Assembly (NCBI RefSeq): GCF_022437945.1
Contig: NZ_CP092535.1
Span: 2,728,001-2,792,000, forward strand
DNA: 64,000 nt
Reading direction: 5' to 3'
Source of the DNA: Nocardioides sp. TF02-7
GTDB taxonomy: Bacteria; Actinomycetota; Actinomycetes; Propionibacteriales; Nocardioidaceae
This document shows, piece by piece, positions 53,939 through 63,699 of the stretch; positions within the stretch are counted from its first letter, which is position 1; each line of letters begins with the position of its first letter. The position numbers and the translations under genes are program-made. The notes under the pieces were generated by a model. That model made no database searches, was not told the origin of the DNA, and saw nothing but the letters and a program-made list of their open reading frames with translations.

Positions 53939-55427
53939 ATGGCCGAGCAGCTCACCGTCATCGTTCTCGCCGCCGGGGGGCGGCACCCGGATGAAGTCGA
54001 AGACGATGAAGGTGCTGCACGAGGTGGGTGGCCGCAGCATGGTCGGACACGTGCTCCGGGCCGTCGACGCGCTGGAGCCGACCTGCGTCTGCGCGGTCGT
54101 CGGCCACCAGCGGGAGCAGGTGGGGCCGCACGTGCAGGAGTGCCTGCCGGCGGCGGTGCTCGCGGTGCAGGACGAGCAGCTCGGCACCGGCCACGCGGTG
54201 CGGGTCGCCCTGGAGGCGCTGGCCGCGGAGGGCCGCAGGCCGGAGCGCGGCACCGTCCTGGTCGCGTACGGCGACACGCCCCTGCTCGAGGGCGCGACGC
54301 TGCGCGCGTTCGCCGCCGAGCACGAGGCGGCGCAGGCAGCGGTGAGCATCCTGTCCGGGGTGGTCGACCGCCCCACCGGCTACGGCCGGATCGTCCGCGA
54401 CGACGACGGGGACGTGGTGGCGATCGTCGAGGAGAAGGACGCCACCGCCGACCAACGGGCGATCACGGAGATCAACTCGGGGATCCTGGCGTTCGAGGCC
54501 GGGTTCCTGGCCGAGGTGATCGGCCGGCTCGGCAACGACAACGCGAAGGGCGAGTACTACCTGACCGACACCGTCCAGCTGGCCCGCGACGCCGGCCTCA
54601 CCGTGACCGCCCACCCGATCGACGACGTCTGGCAGACCGAGGGCGCGAACGACCGGGTGCAGCTGGCCGCCATCGGCCGCGAGCTCAACCGGCGGATCCT
54701 CCACCGGTGGATGCGCGAGGGGGTGACCGTGGTCGACCCGGAGACCACGTGGGTCGACGCCGACGTCGTCCTGGCTCCCGACGTCACCCTGCTGCCCGGC
54801 ACCCAGCTGCTCGGCGCGACCGTCGTCGCGGAGGACGCCGTGGTCGGCCCCGACACCACGCTGACCGACTGCGAGGTCGGCGTCGGGGCGCGCGTCGTCC
54901 GCACCCACGCGCTGCTCTCGGTCATCGGCGACCGCGCCGCGGTCGGGCCGTTCGCCTACCTGCGCCCCGGCACCCGGATCGGCACCGCCGGCAAGGTCGG
55001 CACCTTCGTCGAGACCAAGAACTCCGCGATCGGCGACGGCGCCAAGGTGCCGCACCTGTCCTACGTGGGCGACGCAGAGATCGGCGAGGGCACCAACATC
55101 GGCGCCGGCACGATCTTCGCCAACTACGACGGGATGCAGAAGCACCGCACCACGGTCGGCCGGCACGTCAAGACCGGCTCCAACAACACGTTCGTCGCCC
55201 CGGTCTCGGTCGGCGACGGCGCCGGCACGGGGGCGGGCACCGTCGTACGCCGCGACGTCCCGCCCGGCGCGCTGGCCGTCAGCGCGGGCCAGCAGCGGAA
55301 CGTCCCCGGCTGGGTCCAGTCCCGCCGTGCGGGCACCGAGCAGGCGCGGGCCGCCGCGGCGGCGCAGCGCTCGGGTGACGCCGACGAGCCCGGGCAGGCC
55401 GGGGACGCAACGCCGGGCGACGCCTGA
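53939..55427 (+). CDS. glmU: Bifunctional GlmU (UDP-GlcNAc pyrophosphorylase / GlcN-1-P acetyltransferase), one frame break
   Basis: Makes UDP-GlcNAc for peptidoglycan and for MshA. 495 residues after removing one G near 53978, inside the nucleotide loop VIVLAAGGGTRMKSKTMKVLHEVGG. The uridyltransferase half has EQLGTGHAVRVALEAL and YGDTPLLEGATL; the C-terminal left-handed beta-helix has FVETKNSAIGDGAKVPHLSYVGDAEIGEGTNIGAGTIFANYDG and KTGSNNTFVAPVSVGDGA. ATG 53939. The acidic C-terminal tail is extra. prs follows after an opposed small gene. Confidence 0.95.
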
Positions 55428-55442
55428 CGTCGCCGGTCGCGG

Positions 55443-55937
55443 TCAGCCGTTGGCCGTGACGCAGACGCGCCGGTCGCGCAGCTCGTTGACGATCGGCATC
55501 TCCCGCTTCCGGCACGCCGCCGCCGCGTCGTCGGCGGTGGAGGCGACCTTCCAGACGTCGGGGCCGGTGGCCGAGCAGTCGACCTTGGCCTCGACCTCGC
55601 CGCCGACGTCGACGCAGTCGCCGGCCTCGACCTCGTAGAACAGGCACAGGTCGACCGCGTCGCTGCCGTTGACCGTGGTCGTGTAGTTGGCCTCGTAGGG
55701 GTCGCACTCGCCGTCGTCGGCGGTGACCTCGAACAGCACGTCGTCGCCGCCGCAGGCGGCCGTCTCGACCTCGACGTCGGTGCCCGAACCGCTGATGGTC
55801 ACGCAGTCGCCCACCTCGGGCGCGTCGGCCTGGGCCTGGAAGGTGTTGAAGCCCCACCAGCCGAGGGCGACCGCAGCGGCCACCACCAAGGGTGCGAGTC
55901 GTCTGAGGATCCTCACGTCGGACCGTCCTTTCCCCAT
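55443..55937 (-). CDS. Small membrane-anchored cysteine-rich protein (LppU/SCO3897-like)
   Basis: About 164 residues from ATG 55937; a GTG at 55916 with AAAGGA 10 nt upstream is an equally good start. One membrane segment (RRLAPLVVAAAVALGWWGFNTF), then an outside domain with about eight cysteines, including GDCVTISGSGTDVEVETAACGGD and GDCVDVGGEVEAKVDCSATGPDVWKV. The paired GDC repeats suggest two disulfide-bonded modules. Convergent with glmU. Function unknown. Confidence 0.75.
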   Translation of the reverse strand: MGKGRSDVRILRRLAPLVVAAAVALGWWGFNTFQAQADAPEVGDCVTISGSGTDVEVETAACGGDDVLFEVTADDGECDPYEANYTTTVNGSDAVDLCLFYEVEAGDCVDVGGEVEAKVDCSATGPDVWKVASTADDAAAACRKREMPIVNELRDRRVCVTANG

Positions 55938-56139
55938 GGTCCAGGACGGATCGACGCACCCCCTGGTGTCAGCGGTCAACCTAGGGGACGCCGTCGACGG
56001 CGGGCAACACGCGTCGCCGCCGGCCGGGCCGGCGGTGTGGCGCGGTGAACAGGTCCGAAATCCGGCGTGAACTTGGGGCTGGTCGGAGGGACGGGGCAGA
56101 ATCGGCAACGCACCCCGCCTGCGAGCCCAGGAGCCCTCC

Positions 56140-57120
56140 TTGACCGGAATCCAGCGGACCACCCAGAAGAACCTGATGGTCTTCAGTGGCAGGGCTCATC
56201 CGGAGCTCGCCGAGGAGGTGGCCGAGATCCTCGGCATCTCGCTGGTCCCGACGCAGGCCTACGAGTTCGCCAACTCCGAGATCTACGTCCGCTACGAGGA
56301 GAGCGTCCGCGGCTGCGACGCGTTCGTGATCCAGAGCCACACGGCGCCGATCAACGAGTGGATCATGGAGCACCTGATCATGGTCGACGCGCTCAAGCGC
56401 GCGTCGGCCAAGCGGATCACGGTCGTGATGCCGTTCTACGGCTACTCCCGCCAGGACAAGAAGCACCGCGGCCGCGAGCCGATCTCCGCGCGGCTGATGG
56501 CTGACCTGTTCAAGACCGCCGGCGCCGACCGGCTGATCTCGGTCGACCTGCACGCCGACCAGATCCAGGGCTACTTCGACGGCCCGGTCGACCACCTGAT
56601 GGCGCTGCCGCTGCTGACCGACCATGTCAAGGCGAAGTACGGCGGCCAGCAGCTCTGCGTCGTCTCGCCGGACGCCGGCCGGATCAAGGTGGCCGAGCGC
56701 TGGTCGGCCAAGCTGGGCGGCGCGCCGCTGGCGTTCATCCACAAGACCCGTCGCACCGACCGGCCCAACGAGACCGTCGCCAACCGCGTCGTCGGCGACG
56801 TCGCCGGCAAGATGTGCGTGCTGACCGACGACATGATCGACACCGGCGGCACGATCGTGAAGGCCGCCGAGGCGCTGATGAGCGAGGGAGCGGCGGGCGT
56901 GCTCATCGCCGCCACCCACGCGATCCTCTCCGACCCCGCGGTCGACCGGCTGAAGAACTCCCCGGCGGCGGAGATCGTCGTCACCAACACGCTGCCGATC
57001 CCGCCCGAGCGCGAGTTCGACAAGCTCACGGTGCTCTCGATCGCCCCGCTCGTCGCGCGGGCGATCCGCGAGGTGTTCGAGGACGGCTCGGTCACCTCGA
57101 TGTTCGACGGCCACGCCTGA
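56140..57120 (+). CDS. prs: Ribose-phosphate pyrophosphokinase (PRPP synthetase)
   Basis: Makes PRPP from ribose 5-phosphate and ATP. 326 residues, uninterrupted. TTG 56140 with an AGGAG site. Motifs: FSGRAHPELAEEVAEILG, FANSEIYVRYEESVRGCD, MPFYGYSRQDKKHRGREPIS, DLHADQIQGYFDGPVDHL, KTRRTDRPNET and the PRPP loop CVLTDDMIDTGGTIVKAAE. The glmU-prs pairing is a conserved actinobacterial neighbourhood. Confidence 0.96.
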   Translation: MTGIQRTTQKNLMVFSGRAHPELAEEVAEILGISLVPTQAYEFANSEIYVRYEESVRGCDAFVIQSHTAPINEWIMEHLIMVDALKRASAKRITVVMPFYGYSRQDKKHRGREPISARLMADLFKTAGADRLISVDLHADQIQGYFDGPVDHLMALPLLTDHVKAKYGGQQLCVVSPDAGRIKVAERWSAKLGGAPLAFIHKTRRTDRPNETVANRVVGDVAGKMCVLTDDMIDTGGTIVKAAEALMSEGAAGVLIAATHAILSDPAVDRLKNSPAAEIVVTNTLPIPPEREFDKLTVLSIAPLVARAIREVFEDGSVTSMFDGHA

Positions 57121-57126
57121 TCGTCC

Positions 57127-57564
57127 TCAGGCGAAGGGGTCGGTGACCTCCCGCAGCAGGGTGAGCGCCTCCCGGAGGGCGCGCATCCGCCGGACGCCGA
57201 GGTACGCCGTCCACTCGTCCTCGATCTGCCGCTCCACGACGCGCGCGGCGGCGCGGGCCTCCTCGCCGCGTGCCGAGGCCCGCACCAGTCGGGCCCGTGC
57301 GTCGGCCGGGTCGGCGACGCGCTCGACGTACCCGGCCCGCTCCAGCTGCTCGACGAGGTAGCCGGCGGTCTGCTTGGTGACCTGTGCGGCGTCGGCGAGG
57401 TCGGTGAGGCGGGTGCCGCCCTCCTGGACCCGGGCGAAGAGGCGGGCCTGGGGGAGGGTGAGCTCGTCGAACCCGGCCTCGACCATGCTCCGGAAGATCC
57501 GGTCCTCCGCATACCGATAGCCGACGAACATCAGCAACGCGGTGTTGGGCTCGTCGTCGGCCAT
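57127..57564 (-). CDS. MarR-family transcriptional regulator
   Basis: 145 residues from ATG 57564. Winged helix: LTLPQARLFARVQEGGTRLTDLADAAQVTKQTAGYLVEQLERAGYVERVADPADARARLVR. No cysteine at a position that would suggest redox sensing. It is divergent from a DinB-type (mycothiol-dependent) gene, with two overlapping palindromes in the 85-bp gap, so it probably represses both. Confidence 0.92.
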   Translation of the reverse strand: MADDEPNTALLMFVGYRYAEDRIFRSMVEAGFDELTLPQARLFARVQEGGTRLTDLADAAQVTKQTAGYLVEQLERAGYVERVADPADARARLVRASARGEEARAAARVVERQIEDEWTAYLGVRRMRALREALTLLREVTDPFA

Positions 57565-57582
57565 GCCACCCCCTGTGACGGC

Positions 57583-57620
57583 TTGACAAAGTAGTCAGAC
57601 ACTCTGACCATATTGGTCAG
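57583..57620. promoter_or_regulatory. MarR-type double operator in divergent promoter
   Basis: GTCAGA-CAC-TCTGAC (57594-57608) and CTGACCA-TAT-TGGTCAG (57604-57620) are perfect palindromes sharing the CTGAC word. A TTGACA (57583-57588) reads towards the DinB-type gene and its -10 would fall inside the palindromes. Repressor binding would block transcription. Confidence 0.72.
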
Positions 57621-57649
57621 GGAATCTTACCAAACGGGAGGGCGGAGCG

Positions 57650-58273
57650 ATGGACGTGGACGAGGTCTGGGGCCACATCCACCGCGAGCGCCGGGCCCTG
57701 GCGGCCGTCCTGCGGACGCTCGACGAGGAGGAGTGGGCCACTCCCTCCCTCTGCCCGGGCTGGACGGCCAAGGACGTCGCCGCCCACGTGATCGGGTCGG
57801 CGCAGATGACCTGGGGTCCGCTGCTCGCGGCCACCGTGCGTGGGGGCTTCCGCTTCGACCGGATCGCGCTGCTCGACGGCCAGCGTCGGGGCCGAGCGCC
57901 CGTCGCCGAGATCCTCGACCTCTACGAGCGGCTCGACGGCTCGCGCGTGCACCCGCCGGTCGTGACGCCGCTCGAGCCGCTCGTCGACGTCCTCGTCCAC
58001 ACCCAGGACCTGCTGCGTCCCCTGGGCCGGGAGCACGCGATGCCGGTCGACGCCGCGTCGGTCGCGGCGACCCGGGCGCTGCGGACGGGGCGGTTCCTCG
58101 GCCGGCCGCGGCTGGGCCACGTGCGGCTGGTGGCGACCGACACCGACTGGGTGCACGGCGCCGGCCCGGAGGTGCGGGCGCCGATGCAGGAGGTCCTGAT
58201 GATCTGCGCGGGCCGCCCCGCCGACGGCACCCTGCTGGAGGGCGACGGCCGGGAGCTGGTGCGCACGGCCTGA
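57650..58273 (+). CDS. DinB-like / maleylpyruvate isomerase N-terminal (mycothiol-dependent) family protein
   Basis: 207 residues. Opens with VDEVWGHIHRERRALAAVLR, then WATPSLCPGWTAKDVAAHVIG with the metal histidine, and LVDVLVHTQDLLRPLGREHA with the second metal region; the rest is the C-terminal domain of actinobacterial TIGR03083-type proteins. Family members use mycothiol in place of glutathione. ATG 57650 has GGGAGG upstream. Regulated by the divergent MarR gene, which suggests a detoxification role. Confidence 0.83.
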   Translation: MDVDEVWGHIHRERRALAAVLRTLDEEEWATPSLCPGWTAKDVAAHVIGSAQMTWGPLLAATVRGGFRFDRIALLDGQRRGRAPVAEILDLYERLDGSRVHPPVVTPLEPLVDVLVHTQDLLRPLGREHAMPVDAASVAATRALRTGRFLGRPRLGHVRLVATDTDWVHGAGPEVRAPMQEVLMICAGRPADGTLLEGDGRELVRTA

Positions 58274-58338
58274 CGGCCGGATCTGCCGGGAGCGGAAAAA
58301 TCGGACGACCGACGCCCGGCGTCCCCTAGCCTCGGACG

Positions 58339-59308
58339 GTGACCGCCGTCGAGGCCCGCGACCTGCGCCGTACCTTTCCACACCCGCACCGGCGTGCACC
58401 GGCGCAGCGCGCGCGAGGTCGAGGCGGTCCGCGGCGTCAGCTTCCGGATCGAGCCGGGCGAGCTGTTCGGGCTGCTGGGGCCCAACGGCGCCGGGAAGAC
58501 CACGACGATCAAGATGCTGATCACGCTGCTGCTGCCGACGGCGGGCTCGGCGACCGTGCTCGGTCACGACGTGGTCCGCGACGTCCGCGAGGTGCGCCGC
58601 CGGATCGGCTACGTCTTCGGCGGCGACCGGGGTCTCTACGAGCGGCTGTCGGCCCTCGACAACCTCCGGTACTTCTCCGAGCTCTACGGCGTGCCGCCCG
58701 ACGACCAGCGCCGCAGGATCGGCGAGCTGCTCGAGCTGGTCGGCCTGACCGGCCGGGAGCGCGAGCGGGTCGAGGGCTTCTCGCGCGGGATGCGGCAGCG
58801 GCTGCACATCGCCCGGGGGCTGCTGCACGACCCCGACGTGATCTTCCTCGACGAGCCGTCGATCGGCATCGACCCCGTCGGCGCGCGCGAGCTGCGGGCG
58901 ACGATCGGGTCCCTGATCGACGTCGGCAAGACCGTGCTGCTGACCACGCACTACATGTTCGAGGCCGACGAGCTCTGCGACCGCATCGCGGTCATCCGGG
59001 CCGGGGAGATCGTGGCCGAGGGCACCCCCGCCGAGCTGAAGCGGCTCGTCAGCGACGGCACCGTCGTGGAGATCGAGACCTACGGCGTCAGCGACGACGT
59101 GGTCGACGGGCTCGCGGCGATCGACGGGGTGCACTCGACCGCCGTCGAGGAGCGCGGGCAGAGCCAGGTGATCATCCTGCATGCCGCAGCCGGTGCGGAG
59201 GTCGCACAGGCCGCGCTCGCGCGGCTCGACGGGGTGCGGGTCGGCCGGGTCGGGACGCGCGAGCCGACCCTGGAGGACGCCTACGTCGAGCTCGTGAGCG
59301 GCGCATGA
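58339..59308 (+). CDS. ABC transporter ATPase (DrrA/ABC-2 exporter type), one frame break
   Basis: 322 residues after removing one T near 58376. GTG 58339. Walker A GLLGPNGAGKTTTIKML near residue 58, Q-loop region IGYVFGGDRGLYERLSALDN, signature EGFSRGMRQRLHIARGL, Walker B VIFLDEPSIGIDP, switch histidine in LLTTHYMFEADEL. Long C-terminal regulatory part as in DrrA-type exporters. ATGA overlap with the permease gene. Confidence 0.9.
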
Positions 59309-60079
59309 GGGAGGTGCTGCGGCAGCAGCTCGTCTGCTACCGGCTGCAGCTCAAGGTGATCTCGACCTCCTGGTTCGACGGAGCGCTCGCGGTGTTCTTC
59401 CCGTTGATGTTCGCGACCGCGACGCTGCTGGTCTACCGGGTGCAGGACGACCCGGCCGCGATGCAGTACGCCGGGCTGGGCGCTGCCGTGATGGGCATGT
59501 GGACCTGCCAGGGCGTGGTCGCGGCGTCCCTGCTCACCCGCGAGCGGTGGGCCGGCACCCTCGAGCTGGTCGTGGCCGCACCGGTCCCGCTCGGACGGGT
59601 CCTGGTGCCGACCACGATGGCGCTGTCGACGATCGGCCTCTACACGGTCGTGGCCGCGATCCTCTGGCAGCGCTGGGTCTTCGACCTCGAGCTGCAGATC
59701 GCGAGCTGGCCGCTGTTCGTCCTCAGCGTGCTCGCCGCCGCGGTGACGCTGGCGCAGTTCGGGTTCTTCCTCTCCGTCACCGCCGTCCGCTACCGCACCT
59801 CGTGGGCGCTGGGCGCTGCGCTCGAGTACCCCGGCTGGCTGTTGTGCGGCTTCGTGGTGCCCGTCGCGGCGCTGCCGGACTGGCTGCACCCGGTGTCGTG
59901 GTCGATCCCGACGACCTGGGCGATGGCGGCGGTCCGGGGAGTCCGCGGGCGGCGGCAGCCCGTGGTCCGACCTGCTCGTCTGCCTCGCGACCGGCACGGC
60001 GTACGCCGTGCTTGCCTCCGTCCTCGGCCGGCGGCTGGTCGACTCCGCCCGCCGGCACGCCACCTTGGCGCTGACATGA
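59305..60079 (+). CDS. ABC-2 type transporter permease, one frame break
   Basis: 257 residues after removing one G near 59940. Six hydrophobic segments (GALAVFFPLMFATATLLVYR; YAGLGAAVMGMWTCQGVVAA; MALSTIGLYTVVAAILW; WPLFVLSVLAAAVTLAQFGFFLS) and an ABC-2-type signature CGFVVPVAALPDWLHPVSWS. First of two permeases for the upstream ATPase; ATG overlaps the ATPase stop and its own stop overlaps the next ATG (ATGA). Confidence 0.86.
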
Positions 60080-60864
60080 GGCAGACGGTGCGCGTGCTCG
60101 TCATCGGCGGCCTGATGAGCTATCGCGCGATGTTCAACTGGCTGAGCCCGTGGATCCTCGTGCCGTCGCTGATCGTGTCGCCCATCTGCCAGATCCTCCT
60201 GTTCGCCTACATCGGCCGCACCGCGGGCGTCGGTGACGACGAGTTCTACGTCATCGGCAACGCGCTCAACTACGCGGCGATCCCCTGCCTGTTCGCGATG
60301 AGCGCCACCATCGCCGGCGAGCGCGAGGCCCGGACGCTCAGCGTCGTGCTGACCACGCCGGCCGCCCGGGTGCCGCTGTTCCTCGGCCGTGCGCTCCCCG
60401 TCATCGTCAACGGCTGGGGCGTAGCGATGGTGGGCGTGCTCTTCGGCGTGGCCGTGCTCGACGTGCGCATCCCGCTCGCGGCGTGGCCGTCGTTCCTCCT
60501 CGTCGTCGCCGTCGCGTCCGTGTCCTGCACCGGGCTCGGGCTGGCGATGGGGGCGGTGGTGCTGCGTGTGCGGGAGGGAGCGGTGCTCGGCAACGTCCTG
60601 TTCTGCGTGCTGCTGGTGTTCTCCGGGGTCAACGTCGCGGTCTCCGACCTGCCGGCCTGGATGGCCGAGGTGTCGGTGTGGCTGCCGCTCACCCACGCGA
60701 TCGAGGCCGCCCGCGACCTGGCCGACGGCGCCGCCCTCGGCGAGGTCTCGGGCCTGGTCGCCCGCGAGGTCGGGATCGGCGTGCTCTATGCCGTGGTCGG
60801 TCTGGTGCTGCTGCGCTGGCTCGAGCAGCAGAGCCGCCGTCACGCCACCCTGGAGAGGGTGTGA
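60076..60864 (+). CDS. ABC-2 type transporter permease
   Basis: 262 residues, uninterrupted. Hydrophobic segments around SPWILVPSLIVSPICQILLF, IGNALNYAAIPCLFAMSATIAGEREARTL (family block ahead of the coupling helix), VIVNGWGVAMVGVLFGVAV and LGNVLFCVLLVFSGVNVAVSDLPAWMAEVSVWLPLTH. Forms a heterodimer with the previous permease; export of a lipid or drug is typical for this type. The 189-bp gap that follows, before the exopolysaccharide genes, shows no further feature. Confidence 0.88.
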   Translation: MRQTVRVLVIGGLMSYRAMFNWLSPWILVPSLIVSPICQILLFAYIGRTAGVGDDEFYVIGNALNYAAIPCLFAMSATIAGEREARTLSVVLTTPAARVPLFLGRALPVIVNGWGVAMVGVLFGVAVLDVRIPLAAWPSFLLVVAVASVSCTGLGLAMGAVVLRVREGAVLGNVLFCVLLVFSGVNVAVSDLPAWMAEVSVWLPLTHAIEAARDLADGAALGEVSGLVAREVGIGVLYAVVGLVLLRWLEQQSRRHATLERV

Positions 60865-61053
60865 CCGCTCCGCACCGCCGGCTGTTCTCGGATCCGCAAA
60901 CTCCACCGGCCTCCGCTCGTCAATTTCGCTGAACTAGTCCTCCTCGCCCCCTCCGGTCGCTCCCGTCCCACCAGCCTTGCTGGCATCGGGCCGACTGCCC
61001 GTACGGCGCCGGGGCTCCAACCCGGTGCCGGTCGATGTTGGGGGTATGGGGGA

Positions 61054-61614
61054 ATGACACTTTCCGACCACGTGCGCCCGGAGGCCGTCGCCTACGACGA
61101 CCGCCCGGCCACCGTCACGACCGCACCGGTGCTGCCCGCGGTGCCGGAGCCGGTCGCCACCGAGGCGCCGGTCATGCTGGTGACCACGCAGGGCGGCCAC
61201 CTGGCGCAGCTGGTGGCGCTGCGGTCGTGGTGGGACCGCTACGACCGGGTGTGGGTGGCGCCGCCGACCGCCGACGTGGACGACAAGCTCAGCGGCGAGC
61301 GGGTGGTCACGTCGTACTACCCGACGACCCGCAACCTGTGGAACGCCGTGCGCAACTTCCTCCTGGCGGTGCGGATCCTGTTGCGCGAGCGCCCGGCGGT
61401 GCTGGTCAGCGCCGGCGCGGGTGTGGCCGTGCCGTTCTTCCTGGTCGCCTGGGTCCTGCGGATCCCGACGGTCTTCATCGAGGTCTACGACCGGGTCGAC
61501 ACGGCGACGATGACCGGCCGGCTCTGCGGCCCGTTCACGACCCGCCGGTTCGTCCAGTGGGAGTCGCAGGTCGCCTGCTACCCGGACGCCCAGGTGGTCG
61601 GCCCGCTGCTATGA
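61054..61614 (+). CDS. PssD/Alg14-like glycosyltransferase subunit
   Basis: 186 residues. After a variable N-terminus of about 35 residues comes VMLVTTQGGHLAQLVALRSWW, the GGHLxQL motif of Alg14/PssD proteins, then LLRERPAVLVSAGAGVAVPFFLVAWVLRIPTVFIEVYDRVDT. In Alg13/14-type pairs this is the membrane-anchored acceptor subunit. Its stop overlaps the ATG of the PssE-like gene, so the two are made together. Probably adds a sugar to a lipid-linked exopolysaccharide unit. Confidence 0.87.
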   Translation: MTLSDHVRPEAVAYDDRPATVTTAPVLPAVPEPVATEAPVMLVTTQGGHLAQLVALRSWWDRYDRVWVAPPTADVDDKLSGERVVTSYYPTTRNLWNAVRNFLLAVRILLRERPAVLVSAGAGVAVPFFLVAWVLRIPTVFIEVYDRVDTATMTGRLCGPFTTRRFVQWESQVACYPDAQVVGPLL

Positions 61615-62168
61615 GCTCCTCTGCCACGGTGCTGGCCTTGGTCGGCACCGACCACCACCCGTTCAACCGGTTGATCGACTGGCTCGACGAGGCGGCGGTG
61701 CGCAACCCCGCGGTGCGGTTCGTCGTGCAGCACGGCGCGAGCCGGGCGCCGCTCGTCGCGCACGGCCGCGACTTCCTCCCCTACGAGGAGGTCGTCCGCC
61801 TCGTCGACGAGGCCGACGTCGTCGTCTGCCACGGCGGCCCGGGCACCATCATGGACGCCCGGGGCGCCGGCCACGTCCCGATCTGCGTGCCGCGCGACCC
61901 CGGCCTCGGCGAGCACGTCGACGGCCACCAGCAGCGGTTCGCCGCCGTGATGAACGACGAGGGGATGGTCGTCACCTGCACCTCCTCGGCGTCGTTCCAG
62001 GTCGCGCTGGCCGAGCGGCTCGAGCTCGGCAAGGCCACCGAGCGGCGCGACGTCGACGACGCCACCGTCGCCGCACGGCACCGGGTGACGATCGCGCTCG
62101 ACGAGCTGGTCGAGCAGACCGAGCGCAACCGGTCCCGCAAGCGGTTCCGGGCGCTGTTCCGCCGGTGA
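61611..62168 (+). CDS. PssE/Alg13-like glycosyltransferase catalytic subunit
   Basis: 185 residues. ATVLALVGTDHHPFNRLIDWLDE at the N-terminus, FLPYEEVVRLVDEADVVVCHGGPGTIMDARGAGHVPICVPRD as the donor-nucleotide region of GT28-type enzymes (GGxGT), and HVDGHQQRFAAVM near the end. Alone it covers only the C-terminal half of a GT28 enzyme; it needs the PssD-like partner encoded just upstream. Confidence 0.88.
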   Translation: MSSSATVLALVGTDHHPFNRLIDWLDEAAVRNPAVRFVVQHGASRAPLVAHGRDFLPYEEVVRLVDEADVVVCHGGPGTIMDARGAGHVPICVPRDPGLGEHVDGHQQRFAAVMNDEGMVVTCTSSASFQVALAERLELGKATERRDVDDATVAARHRVTIALDELVEQTERNRSRKRFRALFRR

Positions 62169-62220
62169 CGCGGCGCCTCCTCGCCTATGATCGCGGCGTG
62201 ACGAGGAGCCTCGGCCGCCG

Positions 62221-62769
62221 ATGACCCAGTCGACCCAGCGACCCGTCGGCCTGCTCCGGCTCGTCGCCGAGGACGTCCGCGCCAACCGCGGCTACCCCAA
62301 GAGCCAGCTGATCCTGCTGCTCTTCCGGATCGCGCAGCGTGCCCGGCAGCCGGTCGACAGGCGCGCGTCGCTCGCCGCCGTCCCGGTCGGCATCGTCTAC
62401 CGCGTCGTGGTCGAGTGGGTCCTCGGCGTCGAGATCCCGTGGCGTACGACGGTCGGTCGCCGGCTCCGGCTCTTCCACGCCTACGGGCTCGTCGTCAACG
62501 ACGGCGCGGTGATCGGCGACGACGTGCGGCTCCGTCACGGCGTGACGGTCGGCAACGACGGCAAGTCCGACGAGTGCCCGGTGCTGGGCAACGGTGTCGA
62601 CGTCGGCGCCGGCGCCGTCATCGTCGGCGGGATCCGCCTGGGTGACGGTGCCCGTGTCGGCGCCAATGCCGTCGTGCTCTCCGACGTGCCCGCCGGTGCC
62701 ACCGCGGTCGGGGTGCCGGCGAAGGTCGTGGGCGCGGGTGCGGCGCCCGACGAGCGCGGGCGGCGCTAG
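62221..62769 (+). CDS. Serine O-acetyltransferase-like hexapeptide protein
   Basis: 182 residues. N-terminal helical part (LLRLVAEDVRANRGYPKSQL), then the left-handed helix EIPWRTTVGRRLRLFHAYGLVVNDGAVIGDDVRLRHGVTVGNDGK and VLGNGVDVGAGAVIVGGIRLGDGARVGANAVVLSDVPAGATAVGVPAKVV. The pattern fits CysE/WcaB-type acetyltransferases. Between glycosyltransferase genes, so acetylation of an exopolysaccharide is more likely than cysteine synthesis. Stop overlaps the end of the convergent GT2 gene by 4 bp. Confidence 0.85.
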   Translation: MTQSTQRPVGLLRLVAEDVRANRGYPKSQLILLLFRIAQRARQPVDRRASLAAVPVGIVYRVVVEWVLGVEIPWRTTVGRRLRLFHAYGLVVNDGAVIGDDVRLRHGVTVGNDGKSDECPVLGNGVDVGAGAVIVGGIRLGDGARVGANAVVLSDVPAGATAVGVPAKVVGAGAAPDERGRR

Positions 62770-63699
62770 ATCCCGCGACCGCGCCGGTGCAGCGCCTCCA
62801 TCACCCAGCCCGGCTTCACCGCACCGCTGGCGACCGCCAGCGCAGAGCACGGTCCGCGGCTCGCGGACGCTGCTGCGGAACGCGCGCCGGGCCCAGCGCA
62901 GCGCCGACCGCCGGTCGCCCATCGAGGCGTGCGCGAAGGCGATCTGCCCCTGCAGCCGGGCCGACCCGCGGGGCGAGGACGCGAACTCGGGGTAGCGCTC
63001 GAGCAGCCAGGAGAGGCCGGCGGCCATGGTCTCCCAGCGCCGGAAGAAGAACGACTGCTTGCCCCAGCGGATCACCGTCAGCGGCTCGGAGACGTTGACG
63101 ACCGGGTGGTGCCGGGCGGTGCGGAGCAGGAACTCGTAGTCCTCGCCGAACCCGCCGGGCACGTCCTCGCCGACCAGGCCCAGGGTGTCGAGGTAGGGCT
63201 GCTTGCGGAGGAGGAACGTCGACGGGTGCAGCTCGGTGAGCCGGTCGGCGAGGAGCATGCCGAGGGTCACCTCGGTCTGCTCGAGGACCCGCGGGTGCCG
63301 GTCACCGTCGTACTCGACGCGGATGCCGCACGTGCACAGCGTCGCGTGGGGGTGGGCGTTGAGCGCGGCGACCTGCCGCCGGAGCTTGCCGGGCAGCCAG
63401 TAGTCGTCGTCGTCGCAGAAGGCGACGAGCTCGCCCGTGGCGGCGGTGATCCCGCTGTTGCGGGCGCCGGCCAACCCCGGCGTCCTGGTGTTGGTGATCA
63501 CCCGGATCCGGCGGTCGGGTCGTCCCTCCCAGGCGTCGGTCGCCAGGTCCGCGTCGGGGTCGGACTGGTCGAAGACGGCGACGACCTCGACCAGGCCGTC
63601 GTAGTCCTGGCCGAGCGCCGCGGCGACCGCCTCCCGGAGCATCTCCGGCCGGTCGCGGGTGGCGATGACCACGCTGACGTCCGGGCTCGCGCCGCTCAT
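62766..63699 (-). CDS. Family 2 glycosyltransferase, one frame break
   Basis: 310 residues after removing one T near 62842. GT-A fold: DVSVVIATRDRPEMLREAVAAAL, NTRTPGLAGARNSGITAATGELVAFCDDDDYWLPGKL with the DxD-type metal site, and GGFGEDYEFLLRTARHHPVVNVSEPLTVIRWG carrying the catalytic-base ED pair. The shifted C-terminus reads LAVASGAVKPGWVMEALHR. ATG 63699 overlaps the upstream stop (ATGA). Likely adds a sugar in exopolysaccharide synthesis. Confidence 0.88.

Noticed and set aside
60865..61053. Riboswitch or small RNA in the gap before the exopolysaccharide genes
   Set aside because: No conserved riboswitch core or strong hairpin was recognised by eye; a covariance-model scan would be needed.
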